A stretch of DNA of 64,000 nucleotides from JANQEA01 sp964582285 (GCA_964582285.1 CAZORQ010000005.1:1-64000), one strand, 5' to 3'. Shown: positions 1-8,153, counted from the stretch's first letter. The notes: generated by a model not told the origin, from the letters alone. Numbers and translations: made by a program.

Positions 1-70
1 CCAGCGGCCAGAGTCGAACTGGCAACCTACGGTTTACAAAACCGTTGCTCTGCCATTGAGCTACGCTGGC
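1..70 (-). tRNA. tRNA-Thr (anticodon TGT), 3' end cut by the window edge
   Basis: The minus strand folds as a cloverleaf. The 5' acceptor arm GCCAGCG pairs with CGCTGG at the left edge. The D arm is GCTC/GAGC. The anticodon stem ACGGT/ACCGT encloses loop TTTGTAA, which gives anticodon TGT and reads Thr ACA codons. The T arm is GCCAG/CTGGC around TTCGACT. The last acceptor base, the discriminator and the 3' terminus lie outside the window. A promoter sits just upstream at 91-119. Confidence 0.93.
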
Positions 71-90
71 GCACTCGCCCGATTTGGCGG

Positions 91-119
91 ATTGTACATG
101 CCTCAAAGCACCGGTTCAA
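91..119 (-). promoter_or_regulatory. Promoter of tRNA-Thr
   Basis: On the minus strand, a -35 TTGAAC (114-119) is separated by exactly 17 nt from a -10 TACAAT (91-96). The expected transcript start is about 84, some 14 nt before the mature tRNA 5' end at 70. The -35 overlaps the stop codon of the upstream yjbQ-like gene, so the tRNA can be transcribed independently of that operon. Confidence 0.6.
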
Positions 120-508
120 GCCATGAACCGCAGCCAGAGCTCCCGCGCTCGCGGACCGTCGAATTCGCATAGGAAGACGCCCTGCCATCTGCCGAGCGCG
201 ATCTTCCCCTCGCAGATGGGAACGTGCACGCACGCCCCCATCCATGAGGCCTTGAGGTGGGCGGGAGCGTTCCCTTCTCGATGCATCCACGGGCCGTCCT
301 CGGGGATCAGTCGATCCAGCGCATTCAGCATGTCTGTGGCAACAGACGGATCGGCATGCTCGTTGATCGTTAGTCCGGCGGTCGTGTGTGGGCAGTGCAA
401 GATGCAGACACCTTCACGGATCCCCGAGCCGCTCACTTCGTCGTCAACCACCGATGTGATGTCGACGAACTCCGTGCGCTTCTTGGTGCAAATCTCAACC
501 CGCCTCAT
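116..508 (-). CDS. YjbQ/UPF0047 family protein
   Basis: A 130-residue protein of the YjbQ (UPF0047) family. The signature CPHTTAGLTINEHADPSV lies near residues 39-56, and the C-terminal half has the GRWQGVFLCEFDGPR block. Members form small trimers. Some have been reported to have thiamin-phosphate synthase activity in vitro, but the physiological role is unsettled. It is the last gene of a three-gene operon. Its start overlaps the stop of the CBS/ACT gene by 4 nt, which implies translational coupling. It is full length for the family. Confidence 0.88.
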   Translation of the reverse strand: MRRVEICTKKRTEFVDITSVVDDEVSGSGIREGVCILHCPHTTAGLTINEHADPSVATDMLNALDRLIPEDGPWMHREGNAPAHLKASWMGACVHVPICEGKIALGRWQGVFLCEFDGPRARELWLRFMA

Positions 509-1089
509 TGGCCACGCTTCAGGGCCGTCTCCAGTTCGCTTCGAAGCCTCTCCTTCTCGTCAACTCCCTGCACGCGGAGAACCGCTTCGTGCGTCCCGTC
601 GTCTTCCCCTGTTTGCGCAATACTAATGACTCTGGCCCCATGAGATCGGAGGATCGCAAGCACATCGTAGAGGTCCTCGCTGTCGTCTCGTATCTTCACA
701 GAAAGCCTCGTGGCCTCCAAGCCAATTCCGAGACCGTGTGTAAGTCCGCGTAGAATCTCCCCTTGGCTGATCACGCCAACCAGCTTCTCTTCCCATACAA
801 CTGGCAAGACGACCAAACGATTCGACAACAGAATCAACGCCGCCTTCTCGAGCGTGTCGTCGGGAGAGACGGTGAGCTTCACCGGGTGGGAGAACCGGCG
901 CACCGGCATCTCCCAGTCCGAAATCTCCTTGAGTCCAGCTCGGGTGACAAACCCCTCAAGACGTCCCTCTTCGGATACGACGAGTAGAAGCCCAAAACCA
1001 TGAGCCTCCATCAGATCGCGCGCCTGTGAAATCGGGGCGTCGGGCGTCACCGTGACTGCCCTCGTCTGCATGTGCTGACGGACGTTCAT
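505..1089 (-). CDS. CBS-pair plus ACT-like domain regulatory protein
   Basis: A 194-residue soluble protein. Residues about 1-120 hold two CBS motifs of the usual form: a first with VTVTPDAPISQARDLM, and a second ending in LVGVISQGEILRGL. CBS pairs normally bind adenosine nucleotides or SAM. Residues about 130-190 resemble an ACT-like sensor domain (SVKIRDDSEDLYDVLAILR). The architecture resembles AcuB-like regulators. Start and stop overlap the EF-G paralog and the YjbQ gene by 4 nt each, so a role linked to these two is possible but is inference. No catalytic domain is visible. Confidence 0.8.
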   Translation of the reverse strand: MNVRQHMQTRAVTVTPDAPISQARDLMEAHGFGLLLVVSEEGRLEGFVTRAGLKEISDWEMPVRRFSHPVKLTVSPDDTLEKAALILLSNRLVVLPVVWEEKLVGVISQGEILRGLTHGLGIGLEATRLSVKIRDDSEDLYDVLAILRSHGARVISIAQTGEDDGTHEAVLRVQGVDEKERLRSELETALKRGQ

Positions 1090-3053
1090 TCCTCGTCTTG
1101 CTGGGCCTGAGCGATGATTCTGTCCTGGAGATTCCCCGGAACCGGTTGATAGCCCGCAGGCTCCATCTGGAAGGTCGCGCGTCCTTGGGTGCGCGACTTG
1201 AGATCGAGCGCGTAGCTTTGCATCTCGGACAGTGGAACCTCGGCGCGGATGACCGTGGTCTTGCCCGTCGGTTCCATTCCCAAGATCCTGCCGCGTCTTC
1301 CGTTGACATCGCTGATGATATCGCCGGTGAACTCCTCCGGCGTCTTGACAGCCACGCTCATCACGGGCTCAAGCAGGACCGGCTGTGCTTGATCGAATGC
1401 ATCCCGAAACGCGTGTCGCGCGGCGAGTTTGAATGCCAGCTCAGAAGAGTCGACCGGATGGAAGCTCCCATCGAATACCGCGACCGATACGTTCGTCACC
1501 GGATACTTGGCCAGATTGCCCTCTTCCATCGCTTCGAGGACTCCCTTCTCGACACCGGGGATGTATTGGCCGGGGATCGATGCCCCCTTGATCTCATCCA
1601 GGAACTGATACCCACCTTCGCCGGAGTGTGGCTCCAGCCGGAGGACGACTTCGCCGAACTGACCACGACCGCCGGTCTGCTTCTTGTGGCGGTACTTCGC
1701 CTCCGCCTTCTTGCGGATCGTCTCCTTGTAGGGGATCGTGGGGCGATGCGTTTCCAGCGAGACATTGTATCGGTTCTTCAGTCTCTCAAGGAAGACTGAG
1801 ATATGGATGTCTCCCATCCCATGGATCAGCATCTCCTTCGTGACCGGATCGCGATCGACCTTCAGAGTTACCTTCGTGGTGGAGATCTCCCGTAGCGCCT
1901 CGCTCATCTTCTCGACATCGGATTGACTCTTCGGTTCGATCGCCTGTGAGTAAACTGGCTTCGGGAACTCTGGCATCGCATAGGCCTCAACCGTCTGATC
2001 TGTGGCAATCGTCATCCCTACCCTCAGATCCTCTGCCTTGCCGATCGCTACGATATGACCCGGCTCCGCTTGCGAAACGCGTTTCTGCGTCGTCCCCTCG
2101 AATGCATACAGGTCACGGATATCCATCTTGTGTCCCGTACCAACCTCGACCAGCGATTTGCCCTCCTGCAACGTACCGTCAAGAACGCGAACGTAGGACA
2201 GTCGGCCCAGGTACGGGTCATTGGAAAGGCTAAACACCACGGCTCGGCATGGAGCTGCCCCGTCTCCGTGCGTCGCCGCCAGAGCGCCAAACGCGTCCAT
2301 CAGCTGATCCAGGCCCTTGCCCTCGGTAGCCGACGCGCAGAGAACGGGCACCACATCGCCAGACGCCACGGCACCGGTCAACGCTTTGGCCGCTTCGGCC
2401 GTGGTGATCTCCTCATCCTCAAGGAACTTCATCATCAACTCGTCGTCATAGGTGGAGACTTCCTCCAACAGGCCGGCGCGAGCCGCCTCACAGGCCAGCG
2501 CGAGGTCTTCAGGAATCTCTGTCTTGCCCTTGTCAGCGAAGTACACAGCCTTGCTTGTGACAAGATCTACAAGTCCGACGAAGTTGTTCCCTTCTCGAAT
2601 CGGAAGCTGGAGGGGGACAAACTTGCCATCGAAATGCTCGCGAAGCGAAGCGAGAACTTCGTCGAATTTCGCGTTCTCCTTGTCCATCTGATTGATCAGA
2701 ACGGCGGTCGGTCGCTTGACGTTCCCGGTGATATCCCACGCCCTCTCGGTGACAACCTCGACACCACGATCGGCACCGAGGACGATCAGTGTGAGATCAG
2801 CAACCGCAACCCCCTTGTACATCTCCTCGACGAACTCGTCACCGCCGGGTGTATCGAGAAGGGTTACAGTCAGGTCGTTCGCGAAGTACGTGCCGAGACC
2901 TAGATCGATGGTGCAGCCACGCTCCTTCTCCTCTTGCGATGCATCCAACGCGGGCTGTTCCTTGATTCCCGCCCGTTTCATCAATGCAGCCGCAAGCGCC
3001 GTCTTGCCGCATCCGGAATGTCCGACCAAGCAGATGTTCCTGGCTTGCCCCAT
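1086..3053 (-). CDS. Elongation factor G-like GTPase (second EF-G paralog)
   Basis: A 655-residue translational GTPase with all G motifs: P-loop GHSGCGKT near residue 10, DTPGGDEF (G3), NQMDKE (G4) and SATEGKG (G5). EF-G domains II-V follow, including the GRGQFGEVVLRLEP region of domain IV. It differs clearly from the fusA product at 61.5-63.6 kb, so it is the EF-G2/FusA2-like paralog, whose function in most bacteria is poorly defined. The ATG at 3053 is chosen because AAGGGGGA lies 7 nt upstream and a promoter at 3099-3127 excludes the longer reading frame. It heads an operon with the CBS/ACT and YjbQ genes. Confidence 0.9.
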   Translation of the reverse strand: MGQARNICLVGHSGCGKTALAAALMKRAGIKEQPALDASQEEKERGCTIDLGLGTYFANDLTVTLLDTPGGDEFVEEMYKGVAVADLTLIVLGADRGVEVVTERAWDITGNVKRPTAVLINQMDKENAKFDEVLASLREHFDGKFVPLQLPIREGNNFVGLVDLVTSKAVYFADKGKTEIPEDLALACEAARAGLLEEVSTYDDELMMKFLEDEEITTAEAAKALTGAVASGDVVPVLCASATEGKGLDQLMDAFGALAATHGDGAAPCRAVVFSLSNDPYLGRLSYVRVLDGTLQEGKSLVEVGTGHKMDIRDLYAFEGTTQKRVSQAEPGHIVAIGKAEDLRVGMTIATDQTVEAYAMPEFPKPVYSQAIEPKSQSDVEKMSEALREISTTKVTLKVDRDPVTKEMLIHGMGDIHISVFLERLKNRYNVSLETHRPTIPYKETIRKKAEAKYRHKKQTGGRGQFGEVVLRLEPHSGEGGYQFLDEIKGASIPGQYIPGVEKGVLEAMEEGNLAKYPVTNVSVAVFDGSFHPVDSSELAFKLAARHAFRDAFDQAQPVLLEPVMSVAVKTPEEFTGDIISDVNGRRGRILGMEPTGKTTVIRAEVPLSEMQSYALDLKSRTQGRATFQMEPAGYQPVPGNLQDRIIAQAQQDEE

Positions 3054-3098
3054 ATCGGTGTCCCCCTTGGATAGATCGCTAAAGAAGAAATCGAGCGC

Positions 3099-3127
3099 AG
3101 TATATCTGTCCGTTCTGGGTTGAGCAA
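3099..3127 (-). promoter_or_regulatory. Promoter of the EF-G2/CBS/YjbQ operon
   Basis: Minus strand: -35 TTGCTC (3122-3127), 17-nt spacer, -10 TATACT (3099-3104). The transcript should begin near 3092, leaving a 38-nt leader with a strong SD before the ATG at 3053. It is divergent from the iorA promoter about 90 bp away. Confidence 0.6.
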
Positions 3128-3187
3128 CCGACGGCGCTGCTTGAAGGCACGCGCCAACCGATTCTCCGATCTCCTGTTGCTCCCTCC

Positions 3188-3216
3188 TTGCCAACGTGTG
3201 ATAGCCCTCGTACCCT
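3188..3216 (+). promoter_or_regulatory. Promoter of iorAB
   Basis: Plus strand: -35 TTGCCA (3188-3193), 17-nt spacer, -10 TACCCT (3211-3216). The -10 is weak, which fits an activated or regulated promoter. The predicted start is near 3223, and the -10 overlaps the left arm of the inverted repeat at 3214-3257. Confidence 0.45.
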
Positions 3217-3257
3217 ATTGGCGGTCGTCCGAACGGCCGCTGCTAGACGCCAATAGG
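3214..3257 (+). promoter_or_regulatory. Inverted repeat over the iorA -10 box and Shine-Dalgarno site
   Basis: CCTATTGGCG (3214-3223) is repeated as the perfect complement CGCCAATAGG (3248-3257), 24 nt apart. The right arm runs into the SD of iorA (AGGAGG, 3255-3260) and the left arm covers the end of the -10. It could be a dimer operator or, if transcription starts upstream of the arm, an RNA hairpin that hides the SD. Which of these applies is not decided by sequence. Confidence 0.5.
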
Positions 3258-3264
3258 AGGTCGC

Positions 3265-4884
3265 ATGCCAATCCGATTGCTGTTGGGCAATGAAGCCCTC
3301 GCCCAGGGAGCGCTTGATGCCGGTCTCTCCGCAGCGTACGCCTATCCGGGAACTCCGTCGACGGAGATCACGGAATACATCCTCCGGAGTCCTGAGGTCG
3401 CCAGAGGCGATGTCGTGTCTCATTGGACAGCAAACGAGAAGACATCATTGGAGGCCGCTCTTGGCGCGAGCTATGTAGGGAAACGAGCGATGGCTAGCCT
3501 GAAGCATGTCGGATTGAACGTCGCCGCTGACCCGTTCGTGAACTCGGCCATCGCCGGCGCCAACGGCGGGCTGGTTATCAATGTGGCCGACGATCCGTCG
3601 ATGCACTCATCGCAGAACGAGCAGGACTCCCGCGTCTACCTGGACCTGGCGCTGATGCCATGCATCGAACCGGCAGATCAGCAGGAGGCCTATCAAGCTC
3701 CGTCGTACGCATTCGAGCTGTCCGAACGACACAGGATTCCCGTCTTGATTCGCATGACGACACGGCTATCGCACTCGCGTGGGACGATCACCACCGGGGA
3801 GGCGCGACAGCACAATCCGTTTTCCCTGCCCGACAACCCGAAGCGATACATCCTTCTTCCCGCCCTCGCCAGACAGAGCTATGCTCGTCTGGTCGAGCGC
3901 CAAGCCGACTTCATTCACGATAGTGAGAGAAGCCCGTTCAATGAGTACTCCGACGGCGCTGATCGATCCCTCGGCATCATCGCATGCGGCATTGCGCACG
4001 GCTATGTGCTTGAAGCGGTGGGCGCAAAGAACGACCACCCAATACTCAAGGTCGGTCAGTACCCCATCCCGGAAACGCTTCTCGAGAAGATCATGCGAAC
4101 CTGTGAGCGCATCCTCGTCTTCGAGGAGGGGTTCCCCTATGTCGAGGCCAAACTGCGCGGCATGCCCGTTCGGTCCTCCCCGATCATCCATGGTCGCCTG
4201 AGTGGGCACTTGCCCCGAGTGGGTGAGCTGACGCCGCAAGCCGTCGCTGCTGCCCTGGGGCTCGGGCACGTGCAGACGGCCGAACCGTCTTCTATCCCCG
4301 CACCGCGCCCGCCAGCCCTTTGTCCCGGTTGCCCCCACGCCGACACGTGCAACCTCCTCAATGAGGTCTTGAACGGGGAGGGCAAGGGTGGCACGGTCTT
4401 CTCCGACATCGGATGCTACACGCTGGGGGCTCTCCCGCCGTACAATGCGATCGATACGTGCGTCGAGATGGGGGCATCGATCACAATGGCCAAGGGAGCC
4501 GCGGCCGCAGGACTCGACCGAGCGGTCGCTCTGATCGGTGATTCGACGTTCACGCATTCGGGATTGACCGGCTTGCTTGACTGTGTCAACGAGAACGCCA
4601 ACGTTACCATCGTTATCGTCGACAACCTGACGATTGCGATGACCGGCGGGCAGCCATCCTCCGCCACGAATCGTCTCGCCGCGATCTGCGCCGGTCTCGG
4701 CGTTGATCCGGACCACATCCGGGTGATCGAACCTCACAAGAACCATCATGTAGACAACGTGGCCATTCTTGAGCAGGAGATCGCTCACGCGGGACCGTCG
4801 GTAATCATCGCCCAGCGAGAGTGCATACAGACGGCCAGGCGGCGAGCCCGGAGAACAGCGTCAGAGGGAGGAGAAGCCCGATGA
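3265..4884 (+). CDS. iorA: Indolepyruvate:ferredoxin oxidoreductase, alpha subunit, without the ferredoxin domain
   Basis: A 539-residue thiamine-diphosphate enzyme that oxidatively decarboxylates aryl pyruvates to aryl acetyl-CoA with reduction of ferredoxin, in aromatic amino acid fermentation or its reverse. The N-terminal pyrimidine-binding domain has AYAYPGTPSTEI. The CPGCPHADTC motif lies near residue 355. The TPP/Mg site shows GDSTFTHSG and DNLTIAMTGGQ. The usual C-terminal module with two [4Fe-4S] clusters (roughly 60 residues with repeated CxxCxxC) is absent: the protein ends shortly after VIIAQREC in a basic tail. The ATG at 3265 has a strong SD. It overlaps iorB by ATGA. Confidence 0.9.
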   Translation: MPIRLLLGNEALAQGALDAGLSAAYAYPGTPSTEITEYILRSPEVARGDVVSHWTANEKTSLEAALGASYVGKRAMASLKHVGLNVAADPFVNSAIAGANGGLVINVADDPSMHSSQNEQDSRVYLDLALMPCIEPADQQEAYQAPSYAFELSERHRIPVLIRMTTRLSHSRGTITTGEARQHNPFSLPDNPKRYILLPALARQSYARLVERQADFIHDSERSPFNEYSDGADRSLGIIACGIAHGYVLEAVGAKNDHPILKVGQYPIPETLLEKIMRTCERILVFEEGFPYVEAKLRGMPVRSSPIIHGRLSGHLPRVGELTPQAVAAALGLGHVQTAEPSSIPAPRPPALCPGCPHADTCNLLNEVLNGEGKGGTVFSDIGCYTLGALPPYNAIDTCVEMGASITMAKGAAAAGLDRAVALIGDSTFTHSGLTGLLDCVNENANVTIVIVDNLTIAMTGGQPSSATNRLAAICAGLGVDPDHIRVIEPHKNHHVDNVAILEQEIAHAGPSVIIAQRECIQTARRRARRTASEGGEAR

Positions 4885-5459
4885 ATCGGAACATGATCCT
4901 TGCCGGAGTTGGAGGACAGGGGCTTCTCGCCCTTGCCGCGGTCATCGGCGAAGCTGCTCGATCGCTTGAGCTTCACGTCAGACAGGCCGAAGTTCATGGG
5001 ATGGCGCAACGCGGCGGCGTCGTGCAAAGCCATCTCCGCTATGCCGGCCGGCCGTTGCACTCGAACCTCGTTCGGAAGGGGACGGCCGATCTGATCCTTG
5101 CCCTCGAGCCGATGGAGGCGCTTCGCTACCTCTCCTACCTGTCTCCGAGCGGCGCCTTGGTCAGTAGCACCGCACCGCTGGTGAATATCCCCAACTACCC
5201 GGACGAATCGGACGTGTATGCAGAGATCAAGACGGTGTCCACACATCGCCTCATTGACGCCGCAACCCTGGCGAAGCAAGCCGGAGCCGTGCAGGCGGCC
5301 AACATGGTCATGCTCGGCGCCGGCTCACCGTTCCTTGATCTCCCAGAGCGCGTGTTGCTCACTGCAATCGAGCAATTCTTTGCCGGCAAAGGAGACTCGG
5401 TCATAGAGACCAACGCACGTGCATTCGAGCTCGGCCGCGATGCCGCTCAAGCCTCATAG
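4881..5459 (+). CDS. iorB: Indolepyruvate:ferredoxin oxidoreductase, beta subunit
   Basis: A 192-residue gamma-type 2-oxoacid oxidoreductase subunit that pairs with IorA. It begins with the family's GVGGQG glycine motif (about residues 11-16) and has the VRQAEVHGMAQRGG block typical of IorB/PorC. The start at 4881 is favoured by GGGAGGAG 8-10 nt upstream and a 4-nt ATGA overlap with iorA. No ferredoxin gene accompanies the pair. Confidence 0.92.
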   Translation: MNRNMILAGVGGQGLLALAAVIGEAARSLELHVRQAEVHGMAQRGGVVQSHLRYAGRPLHSNLVRKGTADLILALEPMEALRYLSYLSPSGALVSSTAPLVNIPNYPDESDVYAEIKTVSTHRLIDAATLAKQAGAVQAANMVMLGAGSPFLDLPERVLLTAIEQFFAGKGDSVIETNARAFELGRDAAQAS

Positions 5460-5466
5460 CGGAAGC

Positions 5467-5796
5467 TCAGGCGAGTTTGCCGCCATGACGGTACGGGCGC
5501 GTCTCGTTGTAGGTCATCTTTGCGCAGAGCGCGCCCTCGATGTCTAGCCCCATGCCACCAGCGTAGTCCAGAATGCGAATGATCGTGTCCGCCAGCTCCT
5601 CTTCCACCTTGCTGAATCCTCCAATCTTCTCACTCGTCGGATTCCCATCGCGGTACGCTTCCATCGCTTCGGCCAACTCCGTCACGGCAAGCATCAAGAC
5701 CTCACCGAATGGCCGCTTCTGTTCCCACCAGCCATGCTCGACTGCTGTGCGATGAATCTCATTCTGCAGCTGCGCAATCGACATCGATTCGTTCAT
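5467..5796 (-). CDS. MazG-like nucleotide pyrophosphohydrolase family protein
   Basis: A 109-residue all-alpha protein of the MazG-like superfamily, which hydrolyses (d)NTPs or related nucleotides to the monophosphate and PPi. The metal-binding pattern is visible: ELAEAMEAY near residues 40-48, and VEEELADTIIRILDYA near residues 64-79, with the EExxD acidic residues. It is full length for a single-domain member. It has no SD; a -10 box lies 8 nt upstream of the ATG, so the mRNA is probably leaderless. It converges on iorB with only 7 nt between the stops. Confidence 0.85.
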   Translation of the reverse strand: MNESMSIAQLQNEIHRTAVEHGWWEQKRPFGEVLMLAVTELAEAMEAYRDGNPTSEKIGGFSKVEEELADTIIRILDYAGGMGLDIEGALCAKMTYNETRPYRHGGKLA

Positions 5797-5804
5797 CGTG
5801 TCGA

Positions 5805-5833
5805 AGCGTAGCCCGCAGACGTGGCGAACTCAA
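5805..5833 (-). promoter_or_regulatory. Promoter of the MazG-like gene (leaderless)
   Basis: Minus strand: -35 TTGAGT (5828-5833), 17-nt spacer, -10 TACGCT (5805-5810). The expected start is about 5798, only 2 nt before the ATG at 5796, with no SD in the sequence. Confidence 0.45.
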
Positions 5834-5836
5834 CCC

Positions 5837-5865
5837 TTGCCCCGCGCCGTCTCGGCCGCTAGGCT
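5837..5865 (+). promoter_or_regulatory. Promoter of the first phosphoesterase gene
   Basis: Plus strand: -35 TTGCCC (5837-5842), 17-nt spacer, -10 TAGGCT (5860-5865). Its -35 sits 3 nt from the -35 of the divergent MazG-like promoter, so the two polymerase sites lie back to back. Confidence 0.35.
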
Positions 5866-5899
5866 ATCGATCGACTCAGGAATTCTCGGGAGGTCAACC

Positions 5900-6799
5900 A
5901 TGGGAGATAGGCTACGTCGGATCAGCGCTTTCGCTTGTGCATTCATTCTGCTGGTATGCGGGTCGTTGGTCGCCAGTGCGGAGGCAGTCCGAATCGGCAT
6001 CATTGCGGATGCACATGCCCATGACACCGATTCCCCCGTAGAAGGCAAGGTCATGACGAACTACGCCGAGCGGCTGACCGCATTCGTTGATGCGATGAAC
6101 ACATGGCCGGCCGATGCGCTCATCGAACTCGGAGACCTGGTGAACGGAGCCTTCGTCATGGGAAAGGCTCCCGGAGACAGTGCGCGGATTGCGGGATTGC
6201 TTGACGAAGCCGTTGCCCTGCTCTCGCGTTTTGACGGTCCGGTGCACTACGTGCTCGGGAACCATGACTTGTATGACCTGTCCAAAGAGGAGTTCCTCGC
6301 TGCCGTCGACGTCGACGAGAAGTACTACAGCTTCAACCTCGGCGGGTTCCATATCGTGATCCTCGATGCCGAGTACAATGACCCGGCAGGCGATGACTAC
6401 GATCATGTCTTCATGCGGGTCAAGTGTCTGATCCCTCAGCACGAACTCAACTGGCTGCGCGCAGATCTCGCACAGACCGAGCTGCCAACGATCGTCTGTA
6501 TCCACCAACCGTTGGATTCGGAGTTCGACCCTAATGCCGGCGGCCCGGCGGTGACCAACAACGGGGAGGTTCGCGAACTCTTGCAGGAATCGGGTGTCGT
6601 CATCGCCGTCTTCCAAGGACACGATCATGACAATCGGTACGCGGAGATTGACGGGATCCACTACGTCACGTTCGCCGCAATGGTGGATCATACCGATCCC
6701 GCCCCCGCGACATGGGCACAGGTCTCGCTTGATCTCGCCTCACGAACGATCACGATCGAAGGGTTCGGACTTCAAAGCAGCTGGGACCTCATCTTCTAG
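5900..6799 (+). CDS. Secreted calcineurin-like metallophosphoesterase (paralog 1)
   Basis: A 299-residue protein with a signal peptide (residues about 1-28, hydrophobic core FACAFILLVCGSLVASAEA), so it acts outside the cytoplasm. Metallophosphoesterase metal ligands are present: DAHAHD (motif I), GDLVNG (II), GNHD (III), and GHDHDN near the C-terminus. Substrate is unknown; the family hydrolyses phosphomono- or diesters. The start is chosen by GGGAGG 8 nt upstream. A paralog follows 36 nt downstream and the two were probably made by tandem duplication. Confidence 0.85.
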   Translation: MGDRLRRISAFACAFILLVCGSLVASAEAVRIGIIADAHAHDTDSPVEGKVMTNYAERLTAFVDAMNTWPADALIELGDLVNGAFVMGKAPGDSARIAGLLDEAVALLSRFDGPVHYVLGNHDLYDLSKEEFLAAVDVDEKYYSFNLGGFHIVILDAEYNDPAGDDYDHVFMRVKCLIPQHELNWLRADLAQTELPTIVCIHQPLDSEFDPNAGGPAVTNNGEVRELLQESGVVIAVFQGHDHDNRYAEIDGIHYVTFAAMVDHTDPAPATWAQVSLDLASRTITIEGFGLQSSWDLIF

Positions 6800-6835
6800 T
6801 CGAAGATTGCGGGATGCCCTACAAGAGGAGGCCTC

Positions 6836-7726
6836 ATGACGAGGCGATCGTGCGCCATCGCGCTGCTTGTCCTTCTAAGCTGGATACATGCTGGCTATGC
6901 GGAATCGGAGTTGGTGCGGTTTGGTCTGTTTGCCGATCTTCACGCCCATGACACGGACTCCCCACTCGAGGGGAAGTGGATGACGCATACTGAGGAGAGA
7001 TTGCTCGCGTTCACGTCTGCGATGAACAGCTGGGGCGCGGACTTCGTCATCGAACTCGGCGACTTCGTCAACGGATGGGTCGTTCTTGGCGCAGACCCTG
7101 GGGATCCTGCACGGATCCCCGACATCCTCGCGTGGGCCGATGCGCTTTGCGCAACGTTTGCCGGACCACGGTATCACGTGATCGGCAACCACGACGTGTA
7201 CAACCTCGACAAGGAGCAGTACAAGGCGATCCTGGGGGTCGACGCCACAACCTTTAGCTTCGACGCCGGCGCGTACCATTTCATCGTCCTCGATGTGCAG
7301 TACGCAGTCGATGGCTCCGACCTGGCTCACACGTACACTGGTATCGGCGGTTTCCTCCCGGCAGACAAGCTCGATTGGCTGCGAGAGAATCTCGCCGCAT
7401 CGGATCAGCCGACGATCCTCTTCGTGCACCAAATGCTCGACCGGTACATCGAGCAATGGGGACGTCCTCTTGTCGCAAACCAACCGGAGATCCAGGCCGC
7501 CCTATCGAATGACGGGGATGTGATCGCGGTCTTCCAGGGACACGATCACAGCAACGCGTACCAGGAGATCGACGGGATACACTACGTGACGTTTGAGGCG
7601 CTCGTCGACCAGGACACGTCGCCATCATGGGCTCAGATCGTCCTCGACCCATCGAAGCGGACGATTTCGATCACGGGGGTCGGTGATCAGTCAAGCTACG
7701 TCCTCGAGTACGGCACACGGCCGTAG
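6836..7726 (+). CDS. Secreted calcineurin-like metallophosphoesterase (paralog 2)
   Basis: A 296-residue paralog of the preceding gene. It has a signal peptide ending near residue 22 (HAGYAES) and the same ordered ligands: DLHAHD, GDFVNG, GNHD and GHDHSN. The similarity runs over the full length but the sequences have diverged well. It has a good SD (AGGAGGCC). It likely shares the transcript of paralog 1. Substrate is not predictable. Confidence 0.85.
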   Translation: MTRRSCAIALLVLLSWIHAGYAESELVRFGLFADLHAHDTDSPLEGKWMTHTEERLLAFTSAMNSWGADFVIELGDFVNGWVVLGADPGDPARIPDILAWADALCATFAGPRYHVIGNHDVYNLDKEQYKAILGVDATTFSFDAGAYHFIVLDVQYAVDGSDLAHTYTGIGGFLPADKLDWLRENLAASDQPTILFVHQMLDRYIEQWGRPLVANQPEIQAALSNDGDVIAVFQGHDHSNAYQEIDGIHYVTFEALVDQDTSPSWAQIVLDPSKRTISITGVGDQSSYVLEYGTRP

Positions 7727-7814
7727 CGCGGTTCGCAAGAAGGTATCAGCCAATCGACATGTGAAAGCGGCGTTCCCGGGTCCCGAGCTGATCGTAAGAA
7801 TCAAGGAGGCACAG

Positions 7815-8153
7815 ATGATTGCGGAATTCTCCATCGTCCCGATTGGCATCGGGGAGAGCCTCAGCCAGCATGTCGCAAGCGTGTTCGAGGTGATCGAATC
7901 CAGCGGGATCGCCCACGAACATCATGCGATGGGGACGAATCTCGAAGGGAGCTGGGCCGAGGTCATGGCGGTGATTAGGGCCTGCCGCGATGTCCTCCTC
8001 GAACGCGCGGGGCGTGTCACGCTCTCGATCAAGATCGACGACCGCCCTGGGACGACGGATCGTCTCTCGCACAAGGTGGCCTCTGCCAAGCGCCAAATGC
8101 TCCGTCCTCAAGAGCGCATGGCCCAGGCGGATTCCGATGGGATTCGACCTTGA
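7815..8153 (+). CDS. MTH1187/YkoF-type thiamine-binding family protein
   Basis: A 112-residue protein of the MTH1187 family (DUF77), a ferredoxin-like fold that in some members binds thiamine or its precursor. The N-terminus AEFSIVPIGIGESLSQHVA and the block HAMGTNLEGSWAEVMAVI are characteristic. The start is set by AAGGAGG 7 nt upstream. The longer upstream frame lacks an SD and overlaps the preceding gene. The stop overlaps the TTG start of the next gene, which suggests coupled expression with the MBL hydrolase. Confidence 0.82.
   Translation: MIAEFSIVPIGIGESLSQHVASVFEVIESSGIAHEHHAMGTNLEGSWAEVMAVIRACRDVLLERAGRVTLSIKIDDRPGTTDRLSHKVASAKRQMLRPQERMAQADSDGIRP

Noticed and set aside
1086..3194. 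Longer N-terminus of the EF-G paralog
   Set aside because: The extra 47 residues lie across the promoter at 3099-3127 and the SD at about 3060-3067, and precede the conserved start of the G domain.
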